NCBI GenBank assembly: GCA_014607495.2
Contig: CP053152.1
Span: 12,507,899 to 12,571,898 of the forward strand
DNA length: 64,000 bases
Source of the DNA: Carposina sasakii
Taxonomy: Eukaryota > Arthropoda > Insecta > Lepidoptera > Carposinidae
Direction: 5' to 3'
Shown here: piece after piece, positions 12,258-24,598 of the stretch
How positions within the stretch are numbered: position 1 is the stretch's first letter
How the letters are laid out: each line of letters starts with the position of its first letter
Position numbers and translations under genes: made by a program
Notes under the pieces: model-generated
What the model was told of the DNA's origin: nothing
What the model saw: only the letters and a program-made list of their open reading frames with translations
Database searches by the model: none

Positions 12258-13490
12258 TCTATGCTCTAAATCTCTGATCAACAGTTGATATAGGTAACTC
12301 TCTTTCCGGAAGATTGTTTGGTCGGAAGCAATATAGTCGTTTAAGATTGTAGTGAAACCCAGAGTGAAACCATATTTCAACAGAGAAACTAACCGCAAGA
12401 GATCGGTTACCAGCAGTAAAGGGAGATAGCTGATACAAGAACAGGAAAGTACGTTAATACTAGAATAACTGTGACACCTAGAAGATATATTTTATTTACT
12501 TGTGACACATTAATATATAGAAGGGTAAAAATAACTATAACTAACTTAAATCTATATGAAGCAGTGACGTGATAATTCATCTAAGATGTGAAGCCTAGTT
12601 GAAATAGATGAATTATCCATTGACCATCGTAGCTTTTACAGCAAGTAATGGTTAACCAATCACCATTATCGGCTAGCATCTTCGATCAAATATATATGAT
12701 CGAAGGCTAGCATGCCCAAAATGACGGCTGCATTGCATTTAAGTACTTGTTATTTGGTAGACCTGGGGTCCTTTCTTAATTTTCAATACATGATGTCCTT
12801 TTGAAATAAATTAATAGTAAGTAACATTATTTTGTTCTATTAATTGAAATTTAAAAAATTAGATAGTTAAAAAGTTATAAAGGTTTGTGGTAGCTCATAA
12901 AAGTACAAGTAGGATTGAGTACAAAATATCTAGAGAAAGGTCTACCTTTCTGGTCTATACATAACACAGTTTAACGTTATTGCAGTATATTTATTTATTT
13001 ATTTATAAGGCTTGCCAACAACATTATTAAAAACATTATTTGAGCAAATATTCTGATATATATATGTCACTTACAGGCTAGCACAACATTCCTAAATTAA
13101 TTCAATAATACAATAAATCATTTCAATACAAATAAAGAAAATAAGTATAAAATATTAAATATCATGCACTATTCTTCCTTATGAGTATCTTAATCCTGTT
13201 CTGTATAAAATAACTGATTTCGACCATTATATTAATGCCAGTAATATAAACATACGAGTACAAACAGAAGCTACCAGCGAGGCAACTTCAGCCATAAAGC
13301 TGTTAATTAACAACACACACAGAACTGAAACAAACTTTTGAACATATAGGGACTAGACATGGCAATTTGGGATAATTGCCTAAATTGATGAGGCGTGATT
13401 TGAAAAATGTAGATTATCGAAATTTTGTGTGATCAATATTTCACTATACGAGTATACCTAGGTATTATTATTGTCAATGAATGACAAGAC
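12258..13490. other. Intergenic DNA with a LINE-like tail
   Basis: No gene seen. A tatttatttatttatttata tract at about 12988-13007, followed by sequence resembling CR1/L2-type LINE 3' ends, suggests a minus-oriented truncated LINE near 12988-13200. Confidence 0.4.
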
Positions 13491-13904
13491 TATACAGTTT
13501 TTTCGTTGCCACCCTTAACGAAGGGTACATGCTCTATACTACATCAAATAAAGTAAGTTTATGCCAAAAAAAAAAAGCTTGGAAACCATATAAATTTGAA
13601 AGCACATAAAAAATGCTTGGAAACCATATAAAAAACTAATTACTTGTTCTGACGAAATTTATAATGTCCAGTGTTTATGCTAGTTTTTTCATGGGCAGAT
13701 TTTAATTATTTATCATGAAAAAATCTTGCTACGCGCGTCTATGTGCATTAATGCAGAAAAACGCAGTCTATTTACTCAACTTTGGACCCAAATATCTTGT
13801 GAACCAATCACTTCCCAGGTATGCTTCCATGGAGAAAAATTATCGTGATGATGTGGAGATTCCGTAGTATTCGGGAACGTTGACGATCAAAAAACATCCT
13901 GTAT
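13491..13904 (+). mobile_element. Mariner-like MITE family M1, copy 1
   Basis: It starts tatacagttttttcgttgcc and ends aaaaaacatcctgta. The ends form terminal inverted repeats of the ACAGGATGTTTTTT type next to TA, as in Tc1/mariner elements. The body shares cttaacgaagggtac, cgcagtctatttactcaact and gtagtattcgggaacg with copies at 21120, 44100 and 45836. There is no transposase frame. Confidence 0.8.
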
Positions 13905-14439
13905 GATATGTAGAAGTTATTTTCATTCTACAACACCATGTACTTGGTATAATCAACACAGGTACATCTTACGTATTGAATCAATTTAAATCAGTGAGTC
14001 TGAAAATGGCCTGAAGCAATGTCTGTAATGTCAAAAGATTTTCTCATTCCATATATCGTAAAGCATTACCATAATTAACTATCAATTGCACTTGAGATTT
14101 ACGAATCGGCCTAAGGACAGTTCAATGCATAGCCGAGCCTCCTTCCTCCTCCGAGACATGACCCCTGGGTACTTAGATAATGTAACAAATTTATGATCGA
14201 CAACGAAATTCGTAGTCATCTCAATATTTTCACCAATAATGTCTGGATTTCAAGTTATTTAACAAACGCGCTAAATGAATTATTATGACTATTCTTCATT
14301 ATCATTATAATAAAATAATGTAACAATCTCGGCAGAGGCGGCTGCTGACATTTTTAAATGGGTATTCACACCCTTAACGAATGGGATCATCCCATTGGGA
14401 CGGTGCAAGTTCAACCGTACTCTTATAAAAATTCGGATG

Positions 14440-14930
14440 ACCTAATGAAACACATTAAAGACAACCATATCGCGTTCTAACTCGGACTAAGCGACCTCTA
14501 GTGGCCGCATACGCGAATTAAAGTGAGCGGCGCTCCAGATAAGGCAAATTTTTCATACGAAATCTTCTGTTTCACGCGCCGGCCTATGTCGGTATGTCTC
14601 TTTCGCACTCATTGAATACAGTACTAGGAATCGTACCAAATTTCGTTTCATTGGAGCGCGATCGCTAGAGCTCCACTCGATACATAAGATTACAACTTAC
14701 TTGAGACGAACGCGTAGACACTATTGTATAGCAGAATTGAAAGATAATTATAAATATAGAAAAATATAGATTGCCTATGTAATCTTCGTGGGTGGGAGTG
14801 CACCGCACCAGCGCTCCTTAGGCCAGTGAATCTTGGTATATAGGAGAAATTTACAATGGCGCGCTCATCTCTTCAAAAGATTTCTTCTGGCAAGCCAAGC
14901 AAAAGTGGCAAAAACAAAAGCAAAGTAACT
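14440..14930 (+). promoter_or_regulatory. Promoter-like GC-richer patch with a possible first coding exon
   Basis: Against AT-rich surroundings this stretch has many CpGs. At 14856 a start in good insect context (tttacaATGG) opens a frame beginning MARSSLQKISSGKPSKSGK, which is basic and Ser/Lys-rich. A possible splice donor (aaag/gtaact) lies at about 14924-14930; otherwise the frame ends at a TAA shortly after. No downstream exon was found, so this may be the first exon of a nuclear or ribosome-type protein, an old promoter, or chance. Confidence 0.25.
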
Positions 14931-16389
14931 AATACTTAACTAAAAGTATTCTATCCTTTATTGTACACAAACATTATAGGTATATACTGAAAGATAATTT
15001 ACATTGACAATGTACAAAGGCGTGCTTAACCCTATAAGATACTATTGCTTATTGGAATGTTTCGATAACTTTGCGAAACTTCGCTGTCGCTGGTAAAATT
15101 GTTACATTATCTAAGTACATTATAACAGGAAGACTTATCTAGTAAATTTATGATCATCGATTTAAATGCAATGCTTCCAGTGATAGGTGTAACTAAATTT
15201 CTTGCCATGCGAACATAGTGTCGTATAGTGGGACTTCTGCTCCGTCCCGAGTCAACGCCGTGCACTAATTGGTTGTCGCAATGCTCAGCTATTTTCTGTT
15301 TGAACTCAATTTAATTCCAACACTACCTGTGAACTATTAGGTAGATATAAAATATGGAACTTATGAAAGTGATCAATAAAGTTGGCTAACCAGGAGATTG
15401 TAAAGAGCCTCATATATTGCGAGTTTATGTTCGGGTACTTTCTATGTCAGCAAAATCGAGATCGTACTATCTCTGCCTTGTTTGTATGTTGCAATAAAAC
15501 TTTTCCTAGTCTAAACTAAAGACTGAATTTTGGTAAATCTAAAACTGTACAAAGGACAATTATAGATTAGCATTAGATATTTTGATGTGCTTATACAAAG
15601 TGCCGTTTGGCATCGACATCTGTATCTAAACACTACCACTAATACCAGTTGGAATTTATCACGTAACTTGACGAATGCGCGAAAATTAAGGCCACCTATT
15701 GGTGCAACCGGTGAAAAACCTCCAACGATATGGAGAAAAAATATTACTTTGTCTAAGGCCCCAAATCTCGATTGCCATTCTACCTAAATCATCAAAAATC
15801 CCACATGAATACAATAAATCTCTAATTTCACCAGTCAAAAGATGCAATACTCTTATGTGATGCACTTCATATATATTTTTCACAATAAAAAATAACAGAC
15901 AGACAATAACTATTTTAATATACAAGCTTTAAGTATGTACTAAAAGCTTAAGTATTAAGAGCTTTTAAGTACGAAATAGCTATACAGATAATAACCTTCT
16001 CGTAGCTCGCTGTGATGTTACATAAGCTAAAACTAGGTGCCAGATGTTTAGAGAATGGTTAGCACAATTTGCGAATCTAGTTTCCACAATGCCTTGCATG
16101 CCCTTTTCAGATGTAGTGTAATATTTAACTTTATTACATAATTATCTAAAGCATACATTTAGTAGCTGTTTATGTATTAAGAGTTTTAGGATTGTAATTA
16201 GATACACACAAAATTATACCTACGAGTATGTTGATAATATTTCCACATTTATAAGTTTATATGAACATTATCATAATACTGAAACATTACTTTTTCAAGC
16301 CAACCTTTAATTATCTCTACTGAATGATTGCTGCCGAGTCGCGATCGGACACTAGCGATCGTAATATTTTTATTTTTACGAAAATTATA
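14931..16389. other. Intergenic DNA, no gene seen
   Basis: No supported gene. The minus-strand frame at 15686-15925 (79 codons, hydrophobic start) has no recognisable domain, promoter or splice context. Confidence 0.4.
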
Positions 16390-16535
16390 TTATGCTATAA
16401 GAGTCGACCAAGCAACTCGGGCATTCTCTCAGGCGATAATCTAGCAACTTGTCACTGATCATTTATATCTGCTCTCCCCGTTATACAAAGCGTGGCTGTG
16501 AGGATCTCCTTTACTTCCGTACGTCTATGTGTATT
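16390..16535 (-). repeat. Dispersed repeat family R1, partial minus copy
   Basis: The minus strand reads the ggagatcc box, tagcac..ggg, gatcagtgacaagttgct, agattatcgcctgagagaat and gcccgagttgc, which are the same landmarks as other copies. The outer ends are missing. Confidence 0.7.
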
Positions 16536-17518
16536 ATGTTAAATATGAATAATACTTTAAATACCTAGAAAATAACTTGCTACACTTATTTACTCACAAA
16601 TGGTCAGCTTAAAGACTGTTTTGGCGCGATTTGGACGAGATTCCTTGCACTTCCACAATTTTATTATTATGACGGCTGCATGCGGTGCACACATAACATA
16701 AAGTGCTTGTGTTTAGGTCGTATTACTGCAGTTAGCCGCACGCTGTTCAACAGGGTGCTAAGCTTAGAAATACATAGGGGAACGAGATATAACAGTATCA
16801 AATCCCAACACTTATTTTAAATATACCTAAATGATTTACTGTTATTGGTTGTGTCAAAGAAATGTTGCGATGGCAGCGGATAAAGATGAAATGTAGAGAT
16901 AGATGAATTTTATCTATTTTTCTATCTACAACACCGTTTTATCATTTTATTAAGTATACCCTTATACAGATCTCATACATTATATTTTAATAACCCACAA
17001 ATAAATCATCAAAAAGACGATCAGAATACAAATCAAACAATTAAAATGTCCTTGAAAATGCTAATAATATTATTTACAACGGACGCGCATGAATCTGTAC
17101 ATTATTTGTAACTTATAAATATTTAGCCCATGCATCCGAGGATCCGATTACAATTGAATTTATATTTAAATATGTAACCTACTGACGAGACGAAGGTACT
17201 TACCTAAGCTTGAAGTTTACTTTTATAGCGTCTAATATAAGTTGATCTAATTAAACGATCCCACAGAACAATCTACTTACTGCATAGATAGCTATAATAA
17301 GAAAACGCTTCAAGAAAAGGTGGAGTAGGTAAACTACCGTGTCCGAGAGAATACTAAAAGTAGTCTATTGCATGCAAAGCTGTATCCCCAGTACATGGAA
17401 AAGAAGGTAGATTGTGGATATCGTATACTAACACTGCCACAGCAAAATAATATTCCGGTAATGCAACATTTAAAAAAAAATCGATAACGCTTAAAACTTA
17501 ACAGTTTTTGACCTTATA
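16536..17518. other. AT-rich intergenic DNA, no gene seen
   Basis: No coding, RNA or transposon feature was recognised. Confidence 0.45.
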
Positions 17519-17910
17519 CTAGGGTTGCTAACCGTCCTGTTTTCCCAAGACATGTCCTGCTTTTTTTGGGTATCCTGGGCTGTCCTAGATAGTTTTTAAG
17601 CATCGTCCTGAGTTTTAGAGTCCTGCTACATTCGCTGTCGACAGATTTTATAAGCGTGCTGACATCAGGTCAACGCCTAGTGCCATAATAAGTGTCAGTG
17701 GTACCTTTAGAAAGCCTAAAAGATCAAATACGTAGTCGCCGGCACTGAATGTGTTAAAGACCTATGTTTTAAAATTTGCACGCCACTAACTCTCCAATCG
17801 TATTGACACTAGGCTCGTACATGACGTATAATCCTGGTTTTTAATCGAAATGTCCTGGTATTTCTTCTTCATATCCTGGTTTTCAAAGTTTTGAGATGGT
17901 AACCCTACCT
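17519..17910. mobile_element. MITE with TAGGGTT terminal inverted repeats
   Basis: The left end tagggttgctaaccgtc and the right end gagatggtaaccctac are imperfect inverted repeats. The body repeats a tcctg..tttt motif several times. There is no transposase frame. The superfamily is uncertain. Confidence 0.55.
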
Positions 17911-19165
17911 TTTACCAAAGAGGCAACATGTGGTAACCATAGCGCAAAAATCGTACCATTTTTCTATCGTTATTGTAGACATAAGGAAGTATACCTACAT
18001 ATTTTTACAATAATATAATTGAAAAGAAAAGCAGAGTTCACGCAGAACTCGTGGGCTTGTATGTTATTCATTACAGGCAAAGAACCGTAAGGGCTATGAC
18101 TAAGTAAATACCACCGAAAATTGCTTAATCAACACTTTGTGAGAGGTTTGTTATAGCTAAGTACCTACAATAGCTTTATGTTAGACTTAAGTGTACGTTG
18201 AAGGTAAGCTAACAAAAAAAAACATGTAAGTACCTACCCATGTGTTACACAAATTCCTATTATTTTCAAATTACAGGAATATTAATGGGCCCTAACGGCC
18301 GATGTTTTTCCAAAGTCTGATTATTTGTTTATTTATTTATTTCTTTGGATAATTACAGTGTATCATAAATTTTTATATTCAATTACCTCTAAACCTATTG
18401 GTATAGGTTTGTGGAGGCAATGTTAGCCTATTTGAAAAATAAAGTTGATACTGTTCCTGTTGATCATGATCAAGTTTTGAAAGACGGCATCAAATCTATC
18501 CTATCTGACCATTGGAATAAGTAAGATAATTAATAAATAAAAAATTAATACCTACGTTTATTTATTTATAATATAATAATAAGTCTTAAAATTATTTTAT
18601 TTACAATATTTACACCAATACAATATTTACAACTATTTTGAACTTGCAATACAGCCTTCGCCGTCACAAACTTGACTCTGCTTTGGTATCATGTAAGAAA
18701 GAGCTTGAAGAGAAAAGAACACTGAACTAACAAAATTTTCAGTAAGTACAAAAAGCCAATTACTTTACGATGAAGAAATAAGTAAATTTTAGAATATCGC
18801 GTGTTCTAGCCACTGTCCATCCGGCGTCAATATTGCACTAGGAGAAACTACGAAACGAAACAAAGTACCTACTGTACATTATCACAAGGTTATCACTCAT
18901 TGATAAACTTTGCTCACATTATAATACGAACTAATCTGCTACTAAATTAATATTGCATTCGGACCGCTATCATATTTCACGAGAATGAGGATCTGTATGT
19001 TGTACGCTTTCCGATAACCGGCACATCGCTCCAAGTATCGTTATCTTGCACGTATACAGGTTTAACTTTACGGAATGCTCATATCTGACGTCCAGCTCAA
19101 CCCATCCTCATGATATTGCGGCGTCGGAGCAAGCGCTCCATTGCGTAGAACACGCGATCTGACCC
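17911..19165. other. AT-rich intergenic DNA with MITE copy and retroposon tail
   Basis: The stretch holds a degenerate copy of the 12143-12257 palindromic MITE at about 18393-18513 and TTTATT-rich tails near 18325 and 18560. It is otherwise featureless. Its right end is the presumed 3' flank of the peptide gene at 19166-19465. Confidence 0.45.
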
Positions 19166-19465
19166 TCAGTATGGGCAGATGATGCCCCCTGCGCCAGGGT
19201 TAGCCACCGAGTCCGGATAGTGCACTCTACAGATATCTTTAAAGGTCTTCTCTTGACGAGCAGGCCTCTCTACATTCCTGTATCCACCTCCATAGCCATT
19301 ATAACCATTGTAGCCACCATAGTTTCCGTAACCATTGTAACCATAAGAACGTCTGCCATTTCCATTGATAGCATCATACAGAGCGTCGAAGAACGGAGCG
19401 CATTCCACCGATGCGAACGCCAGCATCAACGCTGCGAAGATCAGAAGACTCTTGAGGGAAGTCAT
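19166..19465 (-). CDS. Secreted Gly/Tyr-rich peptide, 99 aa, unrecognised family
   Basis: A single-exon gene of 99 codons. Residues 1-22 are a clear signal peptide (Lys at position 5, a hydrophobic core, then SVEC and AP), so the product should enter the secretory pathway. The mature part starts with an acidic/aromatic stretch and a GRR dibasic site (37-39). A low-complexity Gly-Tyr-Asn block (40-62) follows, then a non-repetitive tail with two cysteines (C79 and C97) ending ICPY. The two cysteines could form one disulphide. Gly/Tyr-rich secreted proteins in insects include cuticle, silk, eggshell and antimicrobial peptides, and the sequence does not decide between these. A TATA box lies about 120 bases upstream (19584-19592), and the start is the first ATG below it. 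Base composition is far more GC-rich than the flanks, which supports a real gene. I do not recognise the family. Confidence 0.8.
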   Translation of the reverse strand: MTSLKSLLIFAALMLAFASVECAPFFDALYDAINGNGRRSYGYNGYGNYGGYNGYNGYGGGYRNVERPARQEKTFKDICRVHYPDSVANPGAGGIICPY

Positions 19466-19583
19466 GGCGGAAGGGTGCAGTGCAATTGTGTCAATTTATT
19501 TCGCGGTCAGAGTGACCTCGTCCCACGGAAGCTTGCGGAGCTGACGATTAATCGCGAATGATGCCGGCTGTTCATGCCACTGG

Positions 19584-19592
19584 CTTATATAC
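19584..19592 (-). promoter_or_regulatory. TATA box of the Gly/Tyr-rich peptide gene
   Basis: The minus strand reads ggtatataagcc at 19583-19594. Transcription would be expected to start about 30 bases downstream, near 19555-19560, which leaves a 5' leader of roughly 90-95 bases before the ATG at 19465. A strong TATA box fits a regulated, highly expressed secreted product. Confidence 0.65.
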
Positions 19593-19594
19593 CG

Positions 19595-21119
19595 GCCTCG
19601 ATCCATCCGACGGGTGATAAACTTGCGCGGGCGCCGGGTTCACGGTCCACCCTGGACTCGCATTGAGACGGTAATTGCGTCGATCTTCAGAGGGTGTTTT
19701 TGCAAACAGAATACCAAGAATAGTGACCTTAACCCTTGATAAATAAGTCACGGCCTCACTAACTTATTTGTTAATTAATTTTAGATACGGCTTAATATGT
19801 TTTTAATTAGACCAGCGATAAAGATTCAACGTGGCGGTTTTGATTTTACTTGGAAACACTTTAAATCTCGCAAATATAGTGATATAAATAAACATAAATA
19901 AACTTAGCCTACTGACTGATACATAACATTAAATTGGATCATAATTGAATTATACGAACAATGTGATTGTTCACTTACTCGGGTTTTGAACTCCAAAAGA
20001 ATCCAGTGTTACAACTTGACCAATTCATGTACAATTTCTGCGTACGCATCATAGAACTGTATCTGAACAGTATTTTTTCATTGATAAGTCAAAATTGCGT
20101 ATTATCAAGGTATAATTGTAAACAGAAGTCAAGTTCAGGCGCGCGTGTGTTCGTTCACCTTTGGCCGTGAGTGAAGGCACTCTCCTTACGGCCGATAACT
20201 ATGTACCTAGATATAACAACCCGAAGGTTTGTAATACAACTTTAGAAGTAAATACTAAGGATGTATATAACTACATAAACTCCCTTTAACATTCAAGGGT
20301 CATATACTGTGCTATTAGCATTAGAACAAATATATTTGGAACTTTTTTGGAACGGTTTGACGAAATAATAAAGTTTTTAAAACTTAGACTATATTTAATA
20401 TCATCAATCATCATCATCAAATAAATGAATTATTCAGATAATATTATCCAGCAGCAGCAGTCCACAGAATTGTATAGCTATTGCCCACGACTTCCTTCGT
20501 GTGGACTACAGAATGCAGCTTAATAGGATGTCCTCTCCGTACTGCTAAAATTTCAAGAAAGGTTAGGTAAATTAAGCCCGAAGAGGTAGGTAACAAACAA
20601 AATTACTGTCGCATTCATAACATTAGTTAGGATAGACATCTCGTTGTCAGTTAAAAGTAAAACTCTAGTTAACTCCGTCGTCGAATTATCCAGAGCCAAA
20701 GCGCTGCAATTGGCTGCAATAGTTAGATATACCTATACTTATGTATGTGATATCGTTCAAAACGACCCAAATCTTTCCGCATACAAATTATAGTCTATGT
20801 TTTTTACCTGCCAGAAATAAGCGAAAAACATCGGAAAATTGTATGTTTTAATAGCTATATTATAAGTACATATGTGTTTACTTTTTACGTACCTACTTAC
20901 CTACATGACAAAGTTTTTTGGTAGTCAGTGTAAAATTACTTAAATACTACCCATGTCAATTTAAATGTAGTCGGGATAAAACTGATATTTTATTTAGACT
21001 TTTTAGCTTGAAGGACATACTTACATTATAATTATTTATACGAGATAAAAAATGTTATTTTGTGATAAGTATGTATGTAAATAAAGATTCGGCGGTATAC
21101 TCGTATGAAACTACATACA
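19595..21119. other. Upstream and intergenic DNA, no further gene seen
   Basis: The first 100-150 bases are GC-richer and probably belong to the promoter of the peptide gene. The rest is AT-rich spacer with no recognised feature. Confidence 0.45.
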
Positions 21120-21453
21120 TACAGGATGTTTTTTTGTGGCCACCTTTAACGAAGGGTACGTATTCTATACATGAAATAAAGTAAGTTTATGAAGGATTTT
21201 TTTTTTTTTTTTTTTAATTTAAATTCCTTTATCGTGCGAAATTTATAGTGTCTAGTGTTTATGTTAGTTTTTTTATAGACAGATATTAATTATTTTTCGT
21301 GAAAAAATACGCGCGTCTATGTGCATTTATATGCAGTCTATTTACTCAACTTTGGACCCTAATATTTTGGAAACCAGACACTTGTATGCTTCCATAGAGA
21401 AAAATGATCGTGATGATATTCCGTAGTTTTCGGGAACGTTATCAGCCTGTATA
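21120..21453 (+). mobile_element. Mariner-like MITE family M1, copy 2
   Basis: It starts tacaggatgtttttttgtgg and ends in a worn terminus, cctgtat, that abuts a repeat of family R2 directly. It shares the aacgaagggtacg, cagtctatttactcaact and gtagttttcgggaacg blocks with the other copies. Confidence 0.75.
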
Positions 21454-21870
21454 ATCACGCCTTTATCCCTTTCGGGGTAGGCAGAGCACCAAGGGCCGAT
21501 AGAACCACATGGTGCCACTTCTGTCCAATTTTGAGGGTATAGTTGAGATGTACAAGTTCGGTTAGAAGTGACAGGTAGTCAGCCCATCGCGTACAAAACA
21601 CCAATACGTTTCATATACCTTGCGTTACGCAAGGTAGGTAAGTCCCTGGTGCCTGGCGGTCATTAGGTTCCATTTACATCAGTATGCATAACCTGGGCAT
21701 GCTACCAAACTTGGTATCCAAAACTAAACTGGTTGATCAATACATACATACATATAATCACGCCTTTAGCCCTTACGGGGTAGGCAGAGCACCAAGGGCC
21801 GATAGGACCACATGGCGCCACTTCTGACCAATTTTGAGGGTATAGTTGAGATGTACAAGTTCGGAGTTAC
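21454..21870 (-). repeat. Two truncated copies of retroposon family R2 in tandem
   Basis: Blocks at about 21454-21612 and 21735-21868 both begin aatcacgcct..ccct..cggggtaggc and continue through caccaagggccgatag, ccacatgg and tacaagttcgg. In the second block a (TACA)n tract sits at the left edge. Read on the minus strand, the family therefore ends with an (ATGT)n tail, as expected for a retroposon. Other copies: 24599-24847 (plus) and 29700-29990 (minus). Confidence 0.7.
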
Positions 21871-21871
21871 T

Positions 21872-22081
21872 AAAAGGAACCTACCTACAAAATTTCAGAC
21901 TCGAAATCACATGTTTATTTTTCCAGATAGTATGGAGAATTCCGAAACAACTCAGGACTGTTCATACAATCTTGAAAAGTAAACATTTGATTTCGAGTCT
22001 CAAATTTTGGAAATAGGTTCTCTATAGTGGGCTATTTACATAGCTTTTCGCTTAACATACCCCTTCTGTTACACCCTGTAT
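21872..22081. mobile_element. Foldback MITE (F2), copy 1
   Basis: The inner arms are inverted repeats: acaaaatttcagactcgaaatca on the left, with its near complement (gatttcgagtctcaaatttt) on the right. The cagatagtatggagaatt block recurs at 26150-26345. The right edge ends with accctgtata. Confidence 0.6.
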
Positions 22082-22094
22082 AATACAAAAGACA

Positions 22095-22295
22095 TACACA
22101 CGGCTGTGCCCCTAAGATGGCGTAGCCAGAACTGCATGATCATAAAGGAGATCCTTAAACCACGTTTAGCACGGCTGGAACAGGTGTAAATTATTATAAC
22201 AGTCGACTTTACATACGAGTACACGGAAGGAGATGCGGCTCTGATGTATTTTAGTGAAGCCCCGCATCAGCACAGGACAAAAGATATAAGAAAGG
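22095..22295 (+). repeat. Dispersed repeat family R1, plus copy
   Basis: It begins cacggctgtgcccctaagat, continues with gcgtagccagaactgcatga and an aaggagatcc box, and ends gtgaagccccgcatcagcac. The atctagcaac middle block is deleted. This copy defines both outer ends of the family. No coding frame is seen. Confidence 0.75.
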
Positions 22296-22820
22296 AAAGA
22301 ACATAATTATATAAAGAATGACGCAAATACAAGTGTTGACGATGTTAATGATTTCCTTACAAAATCACGTTATTATCTATAAACTTGTTATTGATACGAT
22401 ATAGTTAACTAGTAGTAAATATACAATAATAAGCATTTAATTTGTATGTAATCGTTATATGCAATTAAACTGCATTATAATCGCAATATGCTTAACAGTA
22501 TTACTTGTATATTGTATAGAATATCATGCGACTATTAATTTTATTCTAGGAAATTAACAAAATGTTTTCTTAAACAAAATGTATCACTTTGGTCACTGTT
22601 ATGTATCTCCAATATGTTATCATCTTTAGGACTTGTAATAACCTAAGTGTCTACTTCTTGTTATAAATGACTAACTTAGAACTTAAAATCTTTATGTCTT
22701 TATTTACGACAAACAAGATGAATAATCCGTGATTCAGGTTGTGATTACAAAATGTAATGAAAATGATGCGATCATCTTGTATAGAAATTACGGCTTTTCT
22801 AACTATAACATATACCTATA

Positions 22821-23081
22821 AGGTCTACCCAAAATTAGTGATTATCTTTTGACACGAAACTAGGTAGATAAAAAGAAACAACTTTCACTATGGGATCAAC
22901 TCCGAAATATTGAAAGAAAAATCAGCTGTTCCATACATTTTAGTGTAGTAGTTATTCGAGATTGTATGGAACAGCAGATATTTTTTTTTTATATTTCGGA
23001 GTTGGTCCCATAGTGAAAGTTGTTTCTTTTCACCTACCTAGTTTCGTAACAAAAGATTATTCACTAATTTTGGATAGACCT
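22821..23081. mobile_element. Long palindromic foldback MITE (F1), full copy
   Basis: Arms of about 110 bp are near-perfect inverted repeats. The left arm runs aggtctacccaaaattagtg..tagataaaaagaaacaac to atggaac; the right arm is its complement, ending tggatagacct. The AT-rich centre holds poly-T. An internally deleted second copy lies at about 27168-27340. It has no protein. Confidence 0.85.
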
Positions 23082-23575
23082 AATATAGACTGCACTTTTG
23101 GAAACTATCGCCAAAATGGCTAATCCACCAAATGACTAGATCTTGCCGCGCAAAGACGGGCTGTAATTTCCAAAAATTAAGTATGAATTGTGCACCTTGG
23201 ATAATAGAATCAAACCTGACAAAAGTACCTGTCTTACATTTGACGTTAAAATTCTGAATTTAACGTCATAATCCACGCATTGGCAAACATGTTCTATGAT
23301 CTATTTATCTTAACTTAAATGCAAGTAATTAAGATACGCCTTTATAACACATAGTTTCTCTACTGAAAATATAATTTTTTCTGTATTCATTCACATTCGT
23401 AAGAATATAAAGAAATTTACAGGTCATTTTCATCTACTCTCTATTTTGTACCTTGAAGTGTCCGTGAAGTGAAAGTCACACAAACACTTCAATTCAACAG
23501 AGGAGAATTACAAACTTTCGTCCGCCTGTTCACAAAGAAATACCCATATTGTACATACTCGTACACAAAACACTA
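23082..23575. other. Intergenic DNA, no gene seen
   Basis: AT-rich spacer without recognisable features. Confidence 0.45.
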
Positions 23576-23765
23576 CTGTCGGGTAGCCAGAACTGCACGA
23601 TCACGAATGAGATATTACAGCTACGTTTAGCATAGGTGATTAGATGTAAAAGAGCAGTGACAAGTTGCTACCTCATGGCTTGAAAGAACAATCCGTACTG
23701 ATTCCCATAGTCGATACTTACGCCGATATGCACGGAAGAAGATGCGGCTGGACCTGCACCTGGTT
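23576..23765 (+). repeat. Dispersed repeat family R1, plus copy
   Basis: The landmarks are ggtagccagaactgcacgat, gagatattacagctacgttt, gagcagtgacaagttgct and gcacggaagaagatgcggct, in R1 order and spacing. Confidence 0.75.
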
Positions 23766-24032
23766 GAAAATGGTGAATGTGGACCGACCTGTACATTGTG
23801 TCAGATAGTGTTAAATAATAATTATATTTCACAACCCTGTTATAAGATTGCTTATGATATGTAATTAAAATCACCTTTATGGGTACTAAAATCATGAATC
23901 AAGTTTCGAAAGACGTTCTAGCCAGACGTTCTATAAATGTCGACTCGCGAACTATTGGCGATAGTAATGCATTGCAACATGCAGCATATGCCACGTGAAC
24001 TATAAAACCTATAAAATAGGATAACTATCTTT

Positions 24033-24545
24033 TTAGGGTTCCGTACGTCTGAATACAAAAACGGAACCCTTATAGGATCACTCGTGTGTCTGTCCGTCCG
24101 TCGCTTACAGTCAATTATTTCCGAATCTATTAGACCGATTATAAATTTGTACACATATCAATTCTGTGACCCAAACACAGAGGTGTGACGTGAGCAGATG
24201 AACTGTATATGGGGGGTATTTTTGGGGGGAAGGGGAAAATTTTTTAAAAAAAATCGAAAATATCGTGTGGCATATCAAATGAAAGGTCTTGTTGAGAAGA
24301 TCTTAAATGTATTTTTTTTGTAATTTTAAAATAAATGTTTCCAGTTATTCAAGAAAATGCGAAAATTGACCAATCCCCCCCCCCTTATCTCCATATGCTA
24401 AAATTTTGAAAAAAATACAGAAATTAGTTTTCTCCTTATAGATTATAGGAAAACCTATGAACATGATATTAAAATATAAAACCTATATAATAGGTAACAT
24501 ACGGAACCCTCTTCACGCGAGTTCAAATCGCACTTGTTTTTTTAT
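24033..24545. repeat. Dispersed GGTTCCGTA repeat with inverted ends
   Basis: The left end tttagggttccgtacgt and the matching inverted block acggaaccct near the right end frame AT-rich DNA with the common lepidopteran blocks aacggaacccttataggatc and catatcaaatgaaaggtc. It ends with a gcgagttcaaatcgcacttg box and poly-T. Non-coding, and known to me as a very abundant lepidopteran repeat type. Confidence 0.7.
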
Positions 24546-24598
24546 AATAAAGTCTTTATGAAGCTTTTTACTTCTATACTGCTCTGGAAGTGAAAAAA

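Noticed and set aside
15686..15925. Minus-strand 79-codon frame with a hydrophobic N-terminus
   Set aside because: No recognised domain, no TATA box and no splice context; the hydrophobic start is what AT-rich DNA commonly yields.
19220..19561. Plus-strand 113-codon frame over the peptide gene
   Set aside because: The Thr/Ile-rich translation is the antisense of the Gly/Tyr block; the minus strand has the signal peptide and TATA box.
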